DNA from: CAYZXU01 sp964482535
GTDB lineage: Bacteria; Desulfobacterota; Desulfobacteria; Desulfobacterales; BuS5
Direction of reading: 5' to 3'
DNA length: 15,143 nt
NCBI GenBank assembly: GCA_964482535.1
Contig: CAYZXU010000057.1
Span: 1 to 15,143 of the forward strand
This document shows positions 1 through 6,974 of this stretch, piece after piece (the first letter of the stretch is position 1; the number at the start of each line of letters is the position of its first letter). The notes beneath the pieces are model-generated. The model worked only from the letters and a program-made list of their open reading frames with translations. It had not been told where the DNA came from and searched no databases. A program made the position numbers and the translations under genes.

Positions 1-1
1 G

Positions 2-73
2 TGGGCACGGAAGGAATCGAACCTTCCACCTCTTCTTTATCAGAGAAGCGTTCTACCACTGAACTACGTGCCC
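2..73 (-). tRNA. tRNA-Ile (anticodon GAU)
   Basis: The reverse complement folds as a complete cloverleaf. The acceptor arms are GGGCACG and CGTGCCC, the D stem is GTTC/GAAC, and the anticodon stem CTTCT/AGAAG encloses loop CTGATAA with anticodon GAT. The T stem is GAAGG/CCTTC with loop TTCGATT, and the discriminator is A. Position 1 would be the first base of a CCA tail, but the window ends there, so an encoded CCA cannot be judged. It lies downstream of 16S in the usual place for a spacer tRNA, so a 23S gene is expected to the left of the window. Confidence 0.97.
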
Positions 74-82
74 TCTTGTTTA

Positions 83-110
83 AGTATAATAAAAAATAAA
101 AATAAAACAA
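83..110 (-). promoter_or_regulatory. possible promoter for tRNA-Ile
   Basis: On the minus strand TTGTTT (105-110) is followed after 16 bases by TATACT (83-88), about 10 bases before the tRNA-Ile 5' end. The 16-base spacing matches the clearer rpsB and rRNA promoters in this window. The -35 lies inside the terminator-like hairpin. AT-rich sequence produces such matches by chance, so this is tentative. Confidence 0.35.
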
Positions 111-136
111 GAGATCTCTTTCTCTTGTTTTATTTT
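91..136 (-). terminator. terminator-like hairpin after 16S
   Basis: Arms 99-114 and 121-136 are perfectly complementary (16 bp, loop of 6). In the 16S transcript direction the stem is followed by a long T-rich run (98 down to 91 and beyond). The base of the stem is all A/T with a GAGA/TCTC top, resembling an A-tract/hairpin/U-tract intrinsic terminator. An RNase processing hairpin is the alternative reading. It sits beyond the 16S trailer stem and before tRNA-Ile. Confidence 0.55.
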
Positions 137-150
137 AACTATTTACTTCG

Positions 151-185
151 CTTCTTAAAGTTATCCCAACCGATTCTAAAACAGG
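151..185 (-). other. 16S trailer arm of the pre-rRNA processing stem
   Basis: This 35-base stretch is complementary to the 16S leader at 1964-1999. Most departures are C/T or G/A changes that keep G-U pairs. Such leader/trailer stems bring the ends of pre-16S together and are cut by RNase III in well-studied bacteria. Here the stem starts only about 7 bases before the 5' end but about 105 bases after the 3' end, leaving a structured 3' extension inside the loop. Confidence 0.85.
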
Positions 186-205
186 AGTCGACATTTAGAG
201 GTTAT

Positions 206-257
206 CGACCAACACCTTCGGGTTGAAAATAGAGCTCTCCATTTTCAACACCGGTCG
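206..257 (-). other. structured spacer domain between 16S and its trailer stem
   Basis: CGACC at 206-210 pairs with GGTCG at 253-257. Inside it, 222-249 forms a 12-bp hairpin (GTTGAAAAT against ATTTTCAAC, extended by three further pairs). It looks like a folded part of the pre-16S 3' extension. I do not recognise it as a known RNA family. Confidence 0.6.
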
Positions 258-260
258 CCT

Positions 261-289
261 TTTACCAATTCAAAAATTGAATTGGTAAA
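261..289 (-). repeat. 13-bp perfect hairpin abutting the 16S 3' end
   Basis: TTTACCAATTCAA (261-273) and its exact complement (277-289) enclose a 3-base loop. The base of the hairpin touches the predicted mature 3' terminus of 16S at 290. It probably takes part in 3' end maturation or protection, but that is inference. Confidence 0.75.
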
Positions 290-302
290 TAAAGAAATGG
301 TC
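290..302 (-). promoter_or_regulatory. 16S 3' tail with degenerated anti-Shine-Dalgarno
   Basis: The RNA reads GACCAUUUCUUUA where most bacteria have GAUCACCUCCUUA. The segments align without gaps and differ by one U-to-C and three C-to-U changes, all three of the latter inside CCUCC. The remaining UUUCU cannot pair usefully with GGAGG. Placement is fixed by the intact helix 45 just upstream and the hairpin just downstream. Confidence 0.85.
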
Positions 303-889
303 TACCGACAGGTTCTCCTACCGGTGCCTTGTTACGACTTCGTCCCTCTCACTGAGTTTGCCTTGGGCCCTGCCAATGCAGGGACTTCGGGCACCCCCAG
401 CTCGCTTGACGTGACGGGCGGTGAGTACAAGCTTCAGGAACATATTCATCGCCACATGGCTGATTGGCGATTACTAGCGATTCCAGCTTCATGAGGTCGG
501 GTTGCAGACCTCAATCCGGACTGAGAGGCCGTTTGATGGGATTACCTCCGCCTTACGGCTTCGCCCATTGTCAGCCCCATTGTATCATGTGTGCAGCCCA
601 GGGCGTCAGAGGGCCATGCTGATTTGGCGTCATCCCCACCTTCCTCCTGATTGTCTCAGGCAGTCTCCTACGACACATGAAACGTAGGACAGGGGTTGCG
701 CATGTTACCCCATTTAAGGGTGCACCTCAAGGCACATGCTGACGACAACCATGCAGCACCTGTTCCAGCGGTCCTTGTGGAGGCTCCGCATTTCTGCAGA
801 GTTTCCGCTGGAATGTCAAGCCCTGGTAAGGTTCCTCGCTTATCGTCGAATTAAGCCACATGATCCACCGCTTGTGTGAAGCCCCGTCT

Positions 890-921
<32 letters not shown>

Positions 922-1722
922 TCCCAGGCGGGACACTTAACGCGTTAGCTTCGCCACTTAAAGGGTCGACACTTCAAATAGCTAGTGTCCATCATTTACA
1001 GCGTGGAATACCGGGGTATCTAATCCCGTTCTCTCCCCACGCTTTCGTTCCTCAGCGTCAGGGTCACCCCAGCTGAATGCCTTCGCTTTTGGTGTTCCGG
1101 TCGATATCAACGGATTTCACCCCTACACCGACCGTTCCATCAGCCCCTAGTGCCCTCTAGAAAGATAGTATTCTTGGCATTTTCTTGGTTGAGCCAAGAT
1201 CTTTAACCAAGAACTTATCTTTCCGCCTACGAACGCTTTACGCCCAGTAAATCCGGATAACGCTTGGGGGTCACGTCTTACCGCGGCTGCTGGCACGTGA
1301 TTAGCACCCCCTTATTCCTCTGGTACTGTCACCCAAAAGGGTTCACCCCAGAGAAAAGCTGTTTACACCCCGAAGGGCTTCCTCCAGCACGCGGTGTCGC
1401 TCCATCAGGCTTGCGCCCATTGTGGAATATTCTCGACTGCTGCCTCCCGTAGGAGTAGGGCCCGTGTCGCAGTGCCCTTGTTGGGGAACACACTCTCATG
1501 CCCCCTACCCGTCATAGCCTTGGTGAGCCATTACCTCACCAACTAGCTGATAGGCCGCAGACCAATCCCCGAGCGGAAAAGAGATTACTCTTAACCCTTT
1601 ACCCTGCAAAAAGCAGGGACTATCAGGAATTAGCCCGGGTTTCCCCGGGTTATGCCTGTCTCGAGGGTATGTAATCTACGTGTTACTAACCCGTTCGCCA
1701 CTCGCCTCGCACTCCGCGCGAG

Positions 1723-1868
1723 AAAATCCTAAATTCAAAACTCTAAATCCTAAACAATATCAAATTCCAAAATCCAAATATTCAAAGCATTTCTTCCAAG
1801 AGTGTTTTGAATTTTGGTTATTTGAATTTTGAATTTGTTTAGAATTTAGAATTTAGTGTTTAGAATTT
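1723..1868 (-). repeat. 146-nt AT-rich palindromic insertion in 16S helix 6 (V1)
   Basis: The helix 6 arms (GCCTTGCGC against GTGCGAGGC) are separated by a long imperfect inverted repeat with about 63-base arms rich in AAATTCTAAA / TTTAGGATTT units and a tip of about 19 bases. It has no coding potential I can see and no group I intron features, and is too short for one. It resembles an intervening sequence or a small palindromic (MITE-like) repeat. Related 16S V1 insertions are known in a few bacteria and are common in CPR. Whether it is excised or kept in the ribosome cannot be told from sequence. Confidence 0.8.
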
Positions 1869-1920
1869 CCTTGTGCGAAGCGCAAGGCTCGTTCGACTTG
1901 CATGCCTTATCCACACCGCT

Positions 1921-1951
<31 letters not shown>

Positions 1952-1963
1952 AAAAGAAATAGA

Positions 1964-1999
1964 CCTGTTTTAAAATCAAGTTGGGACAACTTTAAAAAG
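1964..1999 (-). other. 16S leader arm of the pre-rRNA processing stem
   Basis: This leader segment pairs with the trailer at 151-185 in a roughly 35-bp stem tolerating G-U pairs. The match across more than 1.6 kb shows that leader, 16S and trailer belong to one precursor and argues against a chimeric assembly at the unusual 16S 3' end. A GGCTTTTTAAAG stretch resembles boxA but is part of this stem. Confidence 0.85.
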
Positions 2000-2026
2000 C
2001 CAAGTTTTTAAGGTACTTTCCCTTAT

Positions 2027-2054
2027 ATAATACATATTTAAAATTCATTGTCAA
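2027..2054 (-). promoter_or_regulatory. rRNA promoter
   Basis: TTGACA (2049-2054) is followed after 16 bases by TATTAT (2027-2032). Transcription should start near 2020, about 60 bases before mature 16S. The -35 box begins only four bases after the 3' end of tRNA-Thr, so the rRNA unit is packed directly behind the preceding operon. Confidence 0.8.
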
Positions 2055-2058
2055 CTCA

Positions 2059-2130
2059 AGCCGACGGTCGGATTCGAACCGACGACCTACTGTTTACAAA
2101 ACAGTTGCTCTTCCGCTGAGCTACGTCGGC
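2059..2130 (-). tRNA. tRNA-Thr (anticodon UGU)
   Basis: The cloverleaf is complete. The acceptor arms are GCCGACG/CGTCGGC, the D stem GCTC/GAGC, and anticodon stem ACTGT/ACAGT encloses loop TTTGTAA with anticodon TGT. The T stem is GTCGG/CCGAC with TTCGAAT, and the discriminator is U. CCA is not encoded. It begins five bases after the stop of the 111-aa membrane protein gene, so it is very probably processed from the rpsB-tsf transcript. Confidence 0.97.
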
Positions 2131-2135
2131 AAGAT

Positions 2136-2471
2136 TTATTTCTTTTTTAGTTTTTCCCAATAATTATCAGAAAAGTTATTTTTGTTTTGCAAAGATTTTT
2201 GCCGCAACTTTGATAGCCAAATACTGGTTTTATTATCTGTCTTCAAAGTTAAAATCCTAATTTTTGTAAGAACTTTTTGAAGTAGCAAATAACCAGACAC
2301 TCTATTAACTCTCTCTTTAAAATCCACTCTTTTTTTAATTTTCTGCCAAATACTTTCTCCTCCAAAAGATTTATTTTCAGGAAGATTTGCAAGAAAAGGA
2401 ATTTTTCGAATCACAATTGTCGCCATTCCCAAAAAACTCAATACTGCGCTCGCCAAATAGATTTTCATCAT
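2136..2471 (-). CDS. small membrane-anchored protein, function unknown
   Basis: This 111-residue protein has one hydrophobic N-terminal segment (residues 4-21) followed by a strongly basic cytoplasmic-type tail rich in Lys, Arg and Asn, ending in KLKKK. I do not recognise the family. It follows tsf after 27 bases and ends five bases before tRNA-Thr, so it belongs to the rpsB-tsf transcript. Start codons ATG ATG are adjacent and cannot be distinguished. No Shine-Dalgarno motif precedes it. Position and basic tail would fit a small protein near the membrane that contacts RNA or ribosomes, but that is speculation. Confidence 0.7.
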   Translation of the reverse strand: MMKIYLASAVLSFLGMATIVIRKIPFLANLPENKSFGGESIWQKIKKRVDFKERVNRVSGYLLLQKVLTKIRILTLKTDNKTSIWLSKLRQKSLQNKNNFSDNYWEKLKKK

Positions 2472-2498
2472 AAGTAAAAATTATTTTTCTCTAAAAAG

Positions 2499-3086
2499 TT
2501 AACCTATCTCGTATCTTATAAATCTCTTAATCGTTATATTTTCTCCTAATTTAGCAATATAGTCATTTACTAAATCGCTAATTGTTTTTTTATCTTCTTT
2601 AATCCACGGCTGAGACATTAAAACAACTTGCTCTTTAAATTTCTTTAATTTTCCTTCTATGATTTGTTCAATCACTTTTTCCGGCTTCCCTGAATCTTTC
2701 AATTGTTGACGATAGATATCCTTTTCCTTTTCTAAGATATTTTCTGGGATATCTTCCTCTTTAGGATAAAGAGGTTTCATTGCCGCAATTTGAAGACAAA
2801 TCTCGTGGGCTAATTTTTGAAAATCATCCGAACGAGCCACGAAATCAGATTCACATCTTATATCCAATAAAACACCAACTTTTTTATTGGGATGAATATA
2901 GGAAGTAATAATTCCTTCTTTTGTTCCTCTTTCTGCTTTTTTATCTGCTACTTCCTGTCCCCACTCTCTTAATAGAGTCTTTGCTTTCTCTATATCGCCA
3001 CCTGCTTCTTCTAATGCCTTTTTGCAAGCCGCTAGTGAAATTCCTGTTTCTTGGCGAAGTTGTTTAATTTTCTCTATCAATGTCAT
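2499..3086 (-). CDS. tsf: elongation factor Ts
   Basis: EF-Ts is the guanine-nucleotide exchange factor that recharges EF-Tu with GTP during translation. The 195-residue protein is of the short (Thermus-like) type. Residues 1-40 form the N-terminal UBA-like domain with the typical 'KKALEEAGGDIEKA' stretch, and the exchange motif DFVAR is at 81-85. The C-terminal part is a single short core domain. It starts at ATG 11 bases after the rpsB stop, the usual rpsB-tsf pairing, so it is translated from the rpsB promoter transcript. The upstream sequence is pure A/T with no Shine-Dalgarno motif. Confidence 0.97.
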   Translation of the reverse strand: MTLIEKIKQLRQETGISLAACKKALEEAGGDIEKAKTLLREWGQEVADKKAERGTKEGIITSYIHPNKKVGVLLDIRCESDFVARSDDFQKLAHEICLQIAAMKPLYPKEEDIPENILEKEKDIYRQQLKDSGKPEKVIEQIIEGKLKKFKEQVVLMSQPWIKEDKKTISDLVNDYIAKLGENITIKRFIRYEIG

Positions 3087-3097
3087 ATTAAAAATTA

Positions 3098-3814
3098 TTA
3101 AACTTTATTATTTTTTACTGCTTCTCTAATTTTATCTAATATATATTTAACTGAACTAACAGCATCATCATTGGCTGGAATTATATAATCCGCCATCAAA
3201 GGATCTACATTTGTATCAGCAATTCCTATTACTAAAATATTTTTCTTTCGTGCCTCTTCAACTGCTATCTTGTCTTTCTTCATATCTAAAACAAAAACTG
3301 CATCTGGCAATCTTTCTAAATTTTCTAAACCTTTATACTTTCTTTCCAAATCGTCTATCTCTTTATCTATCTTCGCTCTTTCCTTTTTAGTATATTTATC
3401 TAACTCTCCTTTGTCTCTTTTTTCTTTTAAATCTTTAAAATATTCTATCCTTTTTCTAATTACAGGAAAATTGGTTAAAATACCTCCTATCCATCTTTCG
3501 TTCACATAAGGCATATTCCATTCCTCTGCTACTTCTCTAACAATTTCTCTTACCTGAACCTTTGTTCCTACTAAAAGAATAATTTTATTCTCTAAAAAAA
3601 ATTTTTGAAAAAATTCTAATGTCTTTTCAAACTCACCAATAGTTTTTTCAAGATTAATAATATTTATATCATTCTTAATTCCTGCAATATAAGGTCTCAT
3701 TTTAGGATGAGTATACGAACACTTATGACCCAAATGCAAACCCGCCTCCATCATCTTTTCAGGATCTAAACCAAATTTACTTTTATCTATTTTGCTTTCT
3801 CTAACCATCAACAT
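3098..3814 (-). CDS. rpsB: 30S ribosomal protein S2
   Basis: S2 binds the back of the small subunit near the head-body junction. The 238-residue sequence has the family signatures GLHLGHK (25-31), RWIGGILTNF (107-116), LPDAVFVLD (169-177), IADTNVDP (198-205) and NDDAVSS (215-221), with a coiled-coil insert between 120 and 165. It is full length. Two ATG codons (3814 and 3808) are possible starts and either leaves the family domain whole. It opens the rpsB-tsf-orf111-tRNA-Thr unit, with its own promoter directly upstream. The leader is only about 18 bases and has no Shine-Dalgarno motif, although S2 lies on the subunit whose mRNA-binding tail is altered here. Confidence 0.97.
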   Translation of the reverse strand: MLMVRESKIDKSKFGLDPEKMMEAGLHLGHKCSYTHPKMRPYIAGIKNDINIINLEKTIGEFEKTLEFFQKFFLENKIILLVGTKVQVREIVREVAEEWNMPYVNERWIGGILTNFPVIRKRIEYFKDLKEKRDKGELDKYTKKERAKIDKEIDDLERKYKGLENLERLPDAVFVLDMKKDKIAVEEARKKNILVIGIADTNVDPLMADYIIPANDDAVSSVKYILDKIREAVKNNKV

Positions 3815-3838
3815 AAAATTCTCTTTAATTTTATAAGC

Positions 3839-3866
3839 AGTATAACAAAATCAAAAATAAAATCAA
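3839..3866 (-). promoter_or_regulatory. rpsB operon promoter
   Basis: TTGATT (3861-3866) and TATACT (3839-3844) are separated by 16 bases, just after the stop of the ATPase gene (3879). Initiation near 3832 would give a leader of about 18 bases before the first ATG of rpsB. Confidence 0.7.
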
Positions 3867-3878
3867 TATCTAAAAAAA

Positions 3879-5561
3879 TCAACTTTCCTCATCTAATTTC
3901 TCAAGAGATTGTTTTAAAGTTCTCCTTAAATCCTCTATATTGACTTTTTTTCTTTCTTTTATCTTCTCTTTTTCTTTCTCCTTTTCTTCTTCGTTAACGC
4001 TTTGCGTTTTCTCAGATGTTTTCTTAGCAATCTGTCCTATTTCTTTTAAAGAAACTGTTTTTATTTCCCTTTTTTTCAAATTCTCATTATCTAAAATCTT
4101 CTCTTTTGTTTCTTCCTTTTCTTCTTCTTTTTTTAATTTGCCCTTCTCTATCTTTTTCCGACATGATTTACAATAGACCGGCCTTTTTCCATCTGGCTTG
4201 AAAACAACTTTCGTTGGTTTGCCACATAAAGAACAAACAGCATCATATAATACTTCTTCTTCTTTTTGAGAAGGAATCGCCTGATTAATTATAACCCCCA
4301 ACCATTTTCTTATCGCTTCTTCTATTTTATAACAAGGTGTACCATATCTTTCACGAGAAACTTTTATTATTTTATCTTTGTAAGAAACGGATGGTAATGG
4401 AAAAGGAGGCAATGTTATAGCAGAAAAAGGTCTTGTAGTCACCCCATCAATCATTAATTTTAAATAAATATGGTATTTAGGCAAATTAACAAGATCCTGA
4501 GCTGTAAATTCTGGCGCAAACTCTTTTTCTAAAAACTCAGCATCTTCTGCTCCTATCCGAAAACTCACTATTGTTCCTACATTTCCAAAAACAGCATCTC
4601 TTACTGACTCTTCCATTTGAGCAATATATTGGTGAGCTAAAATCAAAGAAAGTCTATATTTTCTTGCTTCAGATAAAACAGTAACAAATGATTCTGTGGC
4701 AAAATTTTGAAACTCATCAACATAAAGAAAAAAATCCTCACGCTCTTCTTCTGGTGTATCTACTCTTGACATTGCTGCTAATTGAATTTTAGTAATCAAA
4801 AGAGCGCCTAAAAGTGTTGAGCTATCTTCTCCAATTTTTCCTTTTGATAAATTCATAATTAAAATCTTTTTTTCATCCATAATCTTTCTCATATCAAGAG
4901 AAGATTTAACTTGGCCTATAATATTTCTAATTAAAGGAACTGAAATAAACTGCCCTATTTTATTTTGAATTGCGGCTGTTGCTTCTACTTCATACTTTTG
5001 GTTATACCTTGCAAACTCATTTACCCAAAAAGATTTCACTACTGGATCAGTGATTTTTTCTATTACTTTATTGCGAAAATCAACATCAGAAAGCATCCGA
5101 TTAATACCTAATAAAGTTGAACCAGGATATTCAAGAAGGGCTAAAATTGTATTATTTAAAATATATTCCATTCTTGCTGACCAAACATCGGGCCAAATTT
5201 TTTTAAACACACCCATCAAACCAGCTGCCACCAAATGCCTATGTTCTAAATCAACCTTTTCCATTACATTAAAAGCAATAGGATAATCTAAATCTGCAGG
5301 GTTAATATAAACTACATCATTTATCCTATGAGAAGGAACAAAATCCAACAACTCTTCAGCCGCTTCCCCATGAGGATCAACAAAACCTATTCCTTTACCA
5401 TTCCTAATATCTTGAATCGCCATATTTCGAATCATAGAGGTTTTGCCCATCCCTGTTTTACCAATCACATAAAAATGTCTCCTTCTATCATCCAATTTAA
5501 TGCCAAACTTCCTTCGGATATTACGATAATTTGTTTCAGCAAAAAAATTTATATCAGACAT
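3879..5561 (-). CDS. TraG/VirD4-like (TraM-recognition type) ATPase with C-terminal zinc site
   Basis: This is a 560-residue DNA-translocation type ATPase of the VirD4/TraG-HerA superfamily. Walker A is GKTGMGKT (34-41), followed by GFVDPHGE (59-66) and Walker B FFLYVDEFQ (277-285). A TraG-type C-terminal segment follows (residues 290-390, with SEARKYRLSLILAHQY). Residues 443-467 hold a CxxC...CxxC zinc site with FKPDGKRPVYC between the pairs. The last 90 residues are Lys/Glu-rich, probably coiled coil or disordered. It has no membrane segment. The preceding gene, 17 bases upstream, supplies a membrane anchor, and the two probably act together at the envelope in DNA transfer, DNA uptake or type IV pilus-like export. 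The substrate is unknown. It ends in TGA, showing that TGA is stop here. No Shine-Dalgarno motif precedes the ATG. Confidence 0.85.
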   Translation of the reverse strand: MSDINFFAETNYRNIRRKFGIKLDDRRRHFYVIGKTGMGKTSMIRNMAIQDIRNGKGIGFVDPHGEAAEELLDFVPSHRINDVVYINPADLDYPIAFNVMEKVDLEHRHLVAAGLMGVFKKIWPDVWSARMEYILNNTILALLEYPGSTLLGINRMLSDVDFRNKVIEKITDPVVKSFWVNEFARYNQKYEVEATAAIQNKIGQFISVPLIRNIIGQVKSSLDMRKIMDEKKILIMNLSKGKIGEDSSTLLGALLITKIQLAAMSRVDTPEEEREDFFLYVDEFQNFATESFVTVLSEARKYRLSLILAHQYIAQMEESVRDAVFGNVGTIVSFRIGAEDAEFLEKEFAPEFTAQDLVNLPKYHIYLKLMIDGVTTRPFSAITLPPFPLPSVSYKDKIIKVSRERYGTPCYKIEEAIRKWLGVIINQAIPSQKEEEVLYDAVCSLCGKPTKVVFKPDGKRPVYCKSCRKKIEKGKLKKEEEKEETKEKILDNENLKKREIKTVSLKEIGQIAKKTSEKTQSVNEEEKEKEKEKIKERKKVNIEDLRRTLKQSLEKLDEES

Positions 5562-5578
5562 AAATAAGTTTCAAAATT

Positions 5579-6937
5579 TTACTCAATTGGCAATGATGGC
5601 GGAGCGCCTCCTTTCTTATGTTCAATCCTTTCAATAAAAGGAGCAGAAGCAGTAAGTTTGCTTGGAAAATGATATATAGTGGCTAATTCTTCTGTATTCA
5701 AAACAAACACATCCCGCTTTCCGCTTCCTCCTGCTTTTTCTTTTGGATAAAAAGGGTTTACTCTATTTATATAATGTCTAAACATTCTTCTCTGCCTTAA
5801 ATAAAGTCTTCTTTCTCTAAGCAGGTTTAAAGGCAAAAACCAACTCTGAGGAATTTTAGTTATCAATGGCTGACCATAAGGAAGCAACATATTTAAATTT
5901 TCAGCATTAAATGCTGAAAAAAAAGCAAGAGGTAATCGTATTTTGGGTTTAAAAAATACATCCCTCTTACCTAAATAGATAAATCTCGCACTGCATTTAA
6001 ATCCTTTTTTTGAAATTTTCCTTTCAATAGCAGAAATAACCTCTTTTTCACCTGGAGTAAGTGTCATTTCCGAAGGAAAAACTTTTTCTTCTGACTCTTC
6101 ACCTGAAGAACTTGGAGGATTGCCAAAAAAAAGAATATCAATCGCCTCTTTAAGAAAGGATTTATAAGGTGGCTCGCTTTTCTTTCGGCCAACTATTTCA
6201 TCTCTAATTCTTTCTCCTTCTGTTATCCACGGAAAATCCCCATCTGTAACTGGACAGGCTAAAATTTGTATCCATAATTGTTCCCCTTTACCTATTTTTG
6301 TTGAAGCCTCAAGAAGAATTGAAAGAGGATCTATTCTTTTCTCCTCTACCCTTTCATTTTCTGTCTCAAAATCTCTATAAGTTCTAATAGGATAAGGATC
6401 TTCTTTTAAAAGACGAAAATCTGCTCCCCAAATATCCCATTTTTTATTTGGTATATCTTGAGGAACTTTCTTTGTATAGTCATCTACAATTGAAATCTCT
6501 GCCTCTGGATATTGAGAATAAATAGATGATTCAATAGAATGACGAATATCTTCTGGCGCTCTTAAAAAGAAATGAAGATTACCTTCTATTGAAACCAAAT
6601 CAAAAGAATAAGATAATAAAACTTTACCCTCAATCCATTTTTCCCACCAAATTCCCGGCGGATCATAAAGAATCTGCCATAAACCATCTATTACTGTCTC
6701 CATTGCCCTAATTGGCTTCACAGTATCCTTTGGAATTTTTATTTCAAAAATAACTCTCTTTTTTTGCTTTAAAAAAATCTCTATTCTCCACCATCGCCAT
6801 AAAGTAGTAAAAGGTCTCCAAAGTATAAAAGGTAAAACTACCCACCACCAAACTTTAACAAATTCCCAAAACAACATTAAATAAGGAGTATTTTTCAGAA
6901 GTTCCTCTTTTAATAGATCTAAAGTTTTTGAGAACAT
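5579..6937 (-). CDS. membrane-anchored partner of the TraG-like ATPase
   Basis: This is a 452-residue protein of a type I associate with CPR genomes, found beside HerA/TraG-like ATPases. I cannot name its family. Residues 16-50 form a Trp-rich hydrophobic anchor (WEFVKVWWWVVLPFILWRP). A long soluble region follows with ferredoxin-like alternation (LHFFLRAPEDIRHSIESSIY near 125), and residues 410-425 read VFVLNTEELATIYHFP, which I recall as a recurrent C-terminal motif of such partners. It overlaps nothing, starts 37 bases after the regulator gene and is followed after 17 bases by the ATPase gene, so the two are almost certainly co-expressed. The likely role is to hold the ATPase at the inner face of the membrane. 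A loss-of-domain VirB4-like relative is an alternative. Confidence 0.65.
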   Translation of the reverse strand: MFSKTLDLLKEELLKNTPYLMLFWEFVKVWWWVVLPFILWRPFTTLWRWWRIEIFLKQKKRVIFEIKIPKDTVKPIRAMETVIDGLWQILYDPPGIWWEKWIEGKVLLSYSFDLVSIEGNLHFFLRAPEDIRHSIESSIYSQYPEAEISIVDDYTKKVPQDIPNKKWDIWGADFRLLKEDPYPIRTYRDFETENERVEEKRIDPLSILLEASTKIGKGEQLWIQILACPVTDGDFPWITEGERIRDEIVGRKKSEPPYKSFLKEAIDILFFGNPPSSSGEESEEKVFPSEMTLTPGEKEVISAIERKISKKGFKCSARFIYLGKRDVFFKPKIRLPLAFFSAFNAENLNMLLPYGQPLITKIPQSWFLPLNLLRERRLYLRQRRMFRHYINRVNPFYPKEKAGGSGKRDVFVLNTEELATIYHFPSKLTASAPFIERIEHKKGGAPPSLPIE

Positions 6938-6974
6938 AATTTAAAAAAACCATTTAACGCTAACAACAAAAAAT

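Noticed and set aside
240..310. Assembly chimera explaining the odd 16S tail
   Set aside because: Helix 45 is intact, the tail aligns gap-free to the usual sequence, and the trailer pairs with the leader 1.6 kb away; read support still needs checking.
1723..1868. Self-splicing group I intron in 16S
   Set aside because: It is too short, essentially one long hairpin, and has no conserved intron core or homing endonuclease.
1990..2002. boxA antitermination site in the rRNA leader
   Set aside because: GGCTTTTTAAAG is only partly similar and is already explained by the processing stem.
3879..3881. TGA recoding (Gly or Trp), as in some CPR lineages
   Set aside because: TGA terminates the ATPase gene at a sensible C-terminus, tryptophans are TGG, and no in-frame TGA occurs in the genes.
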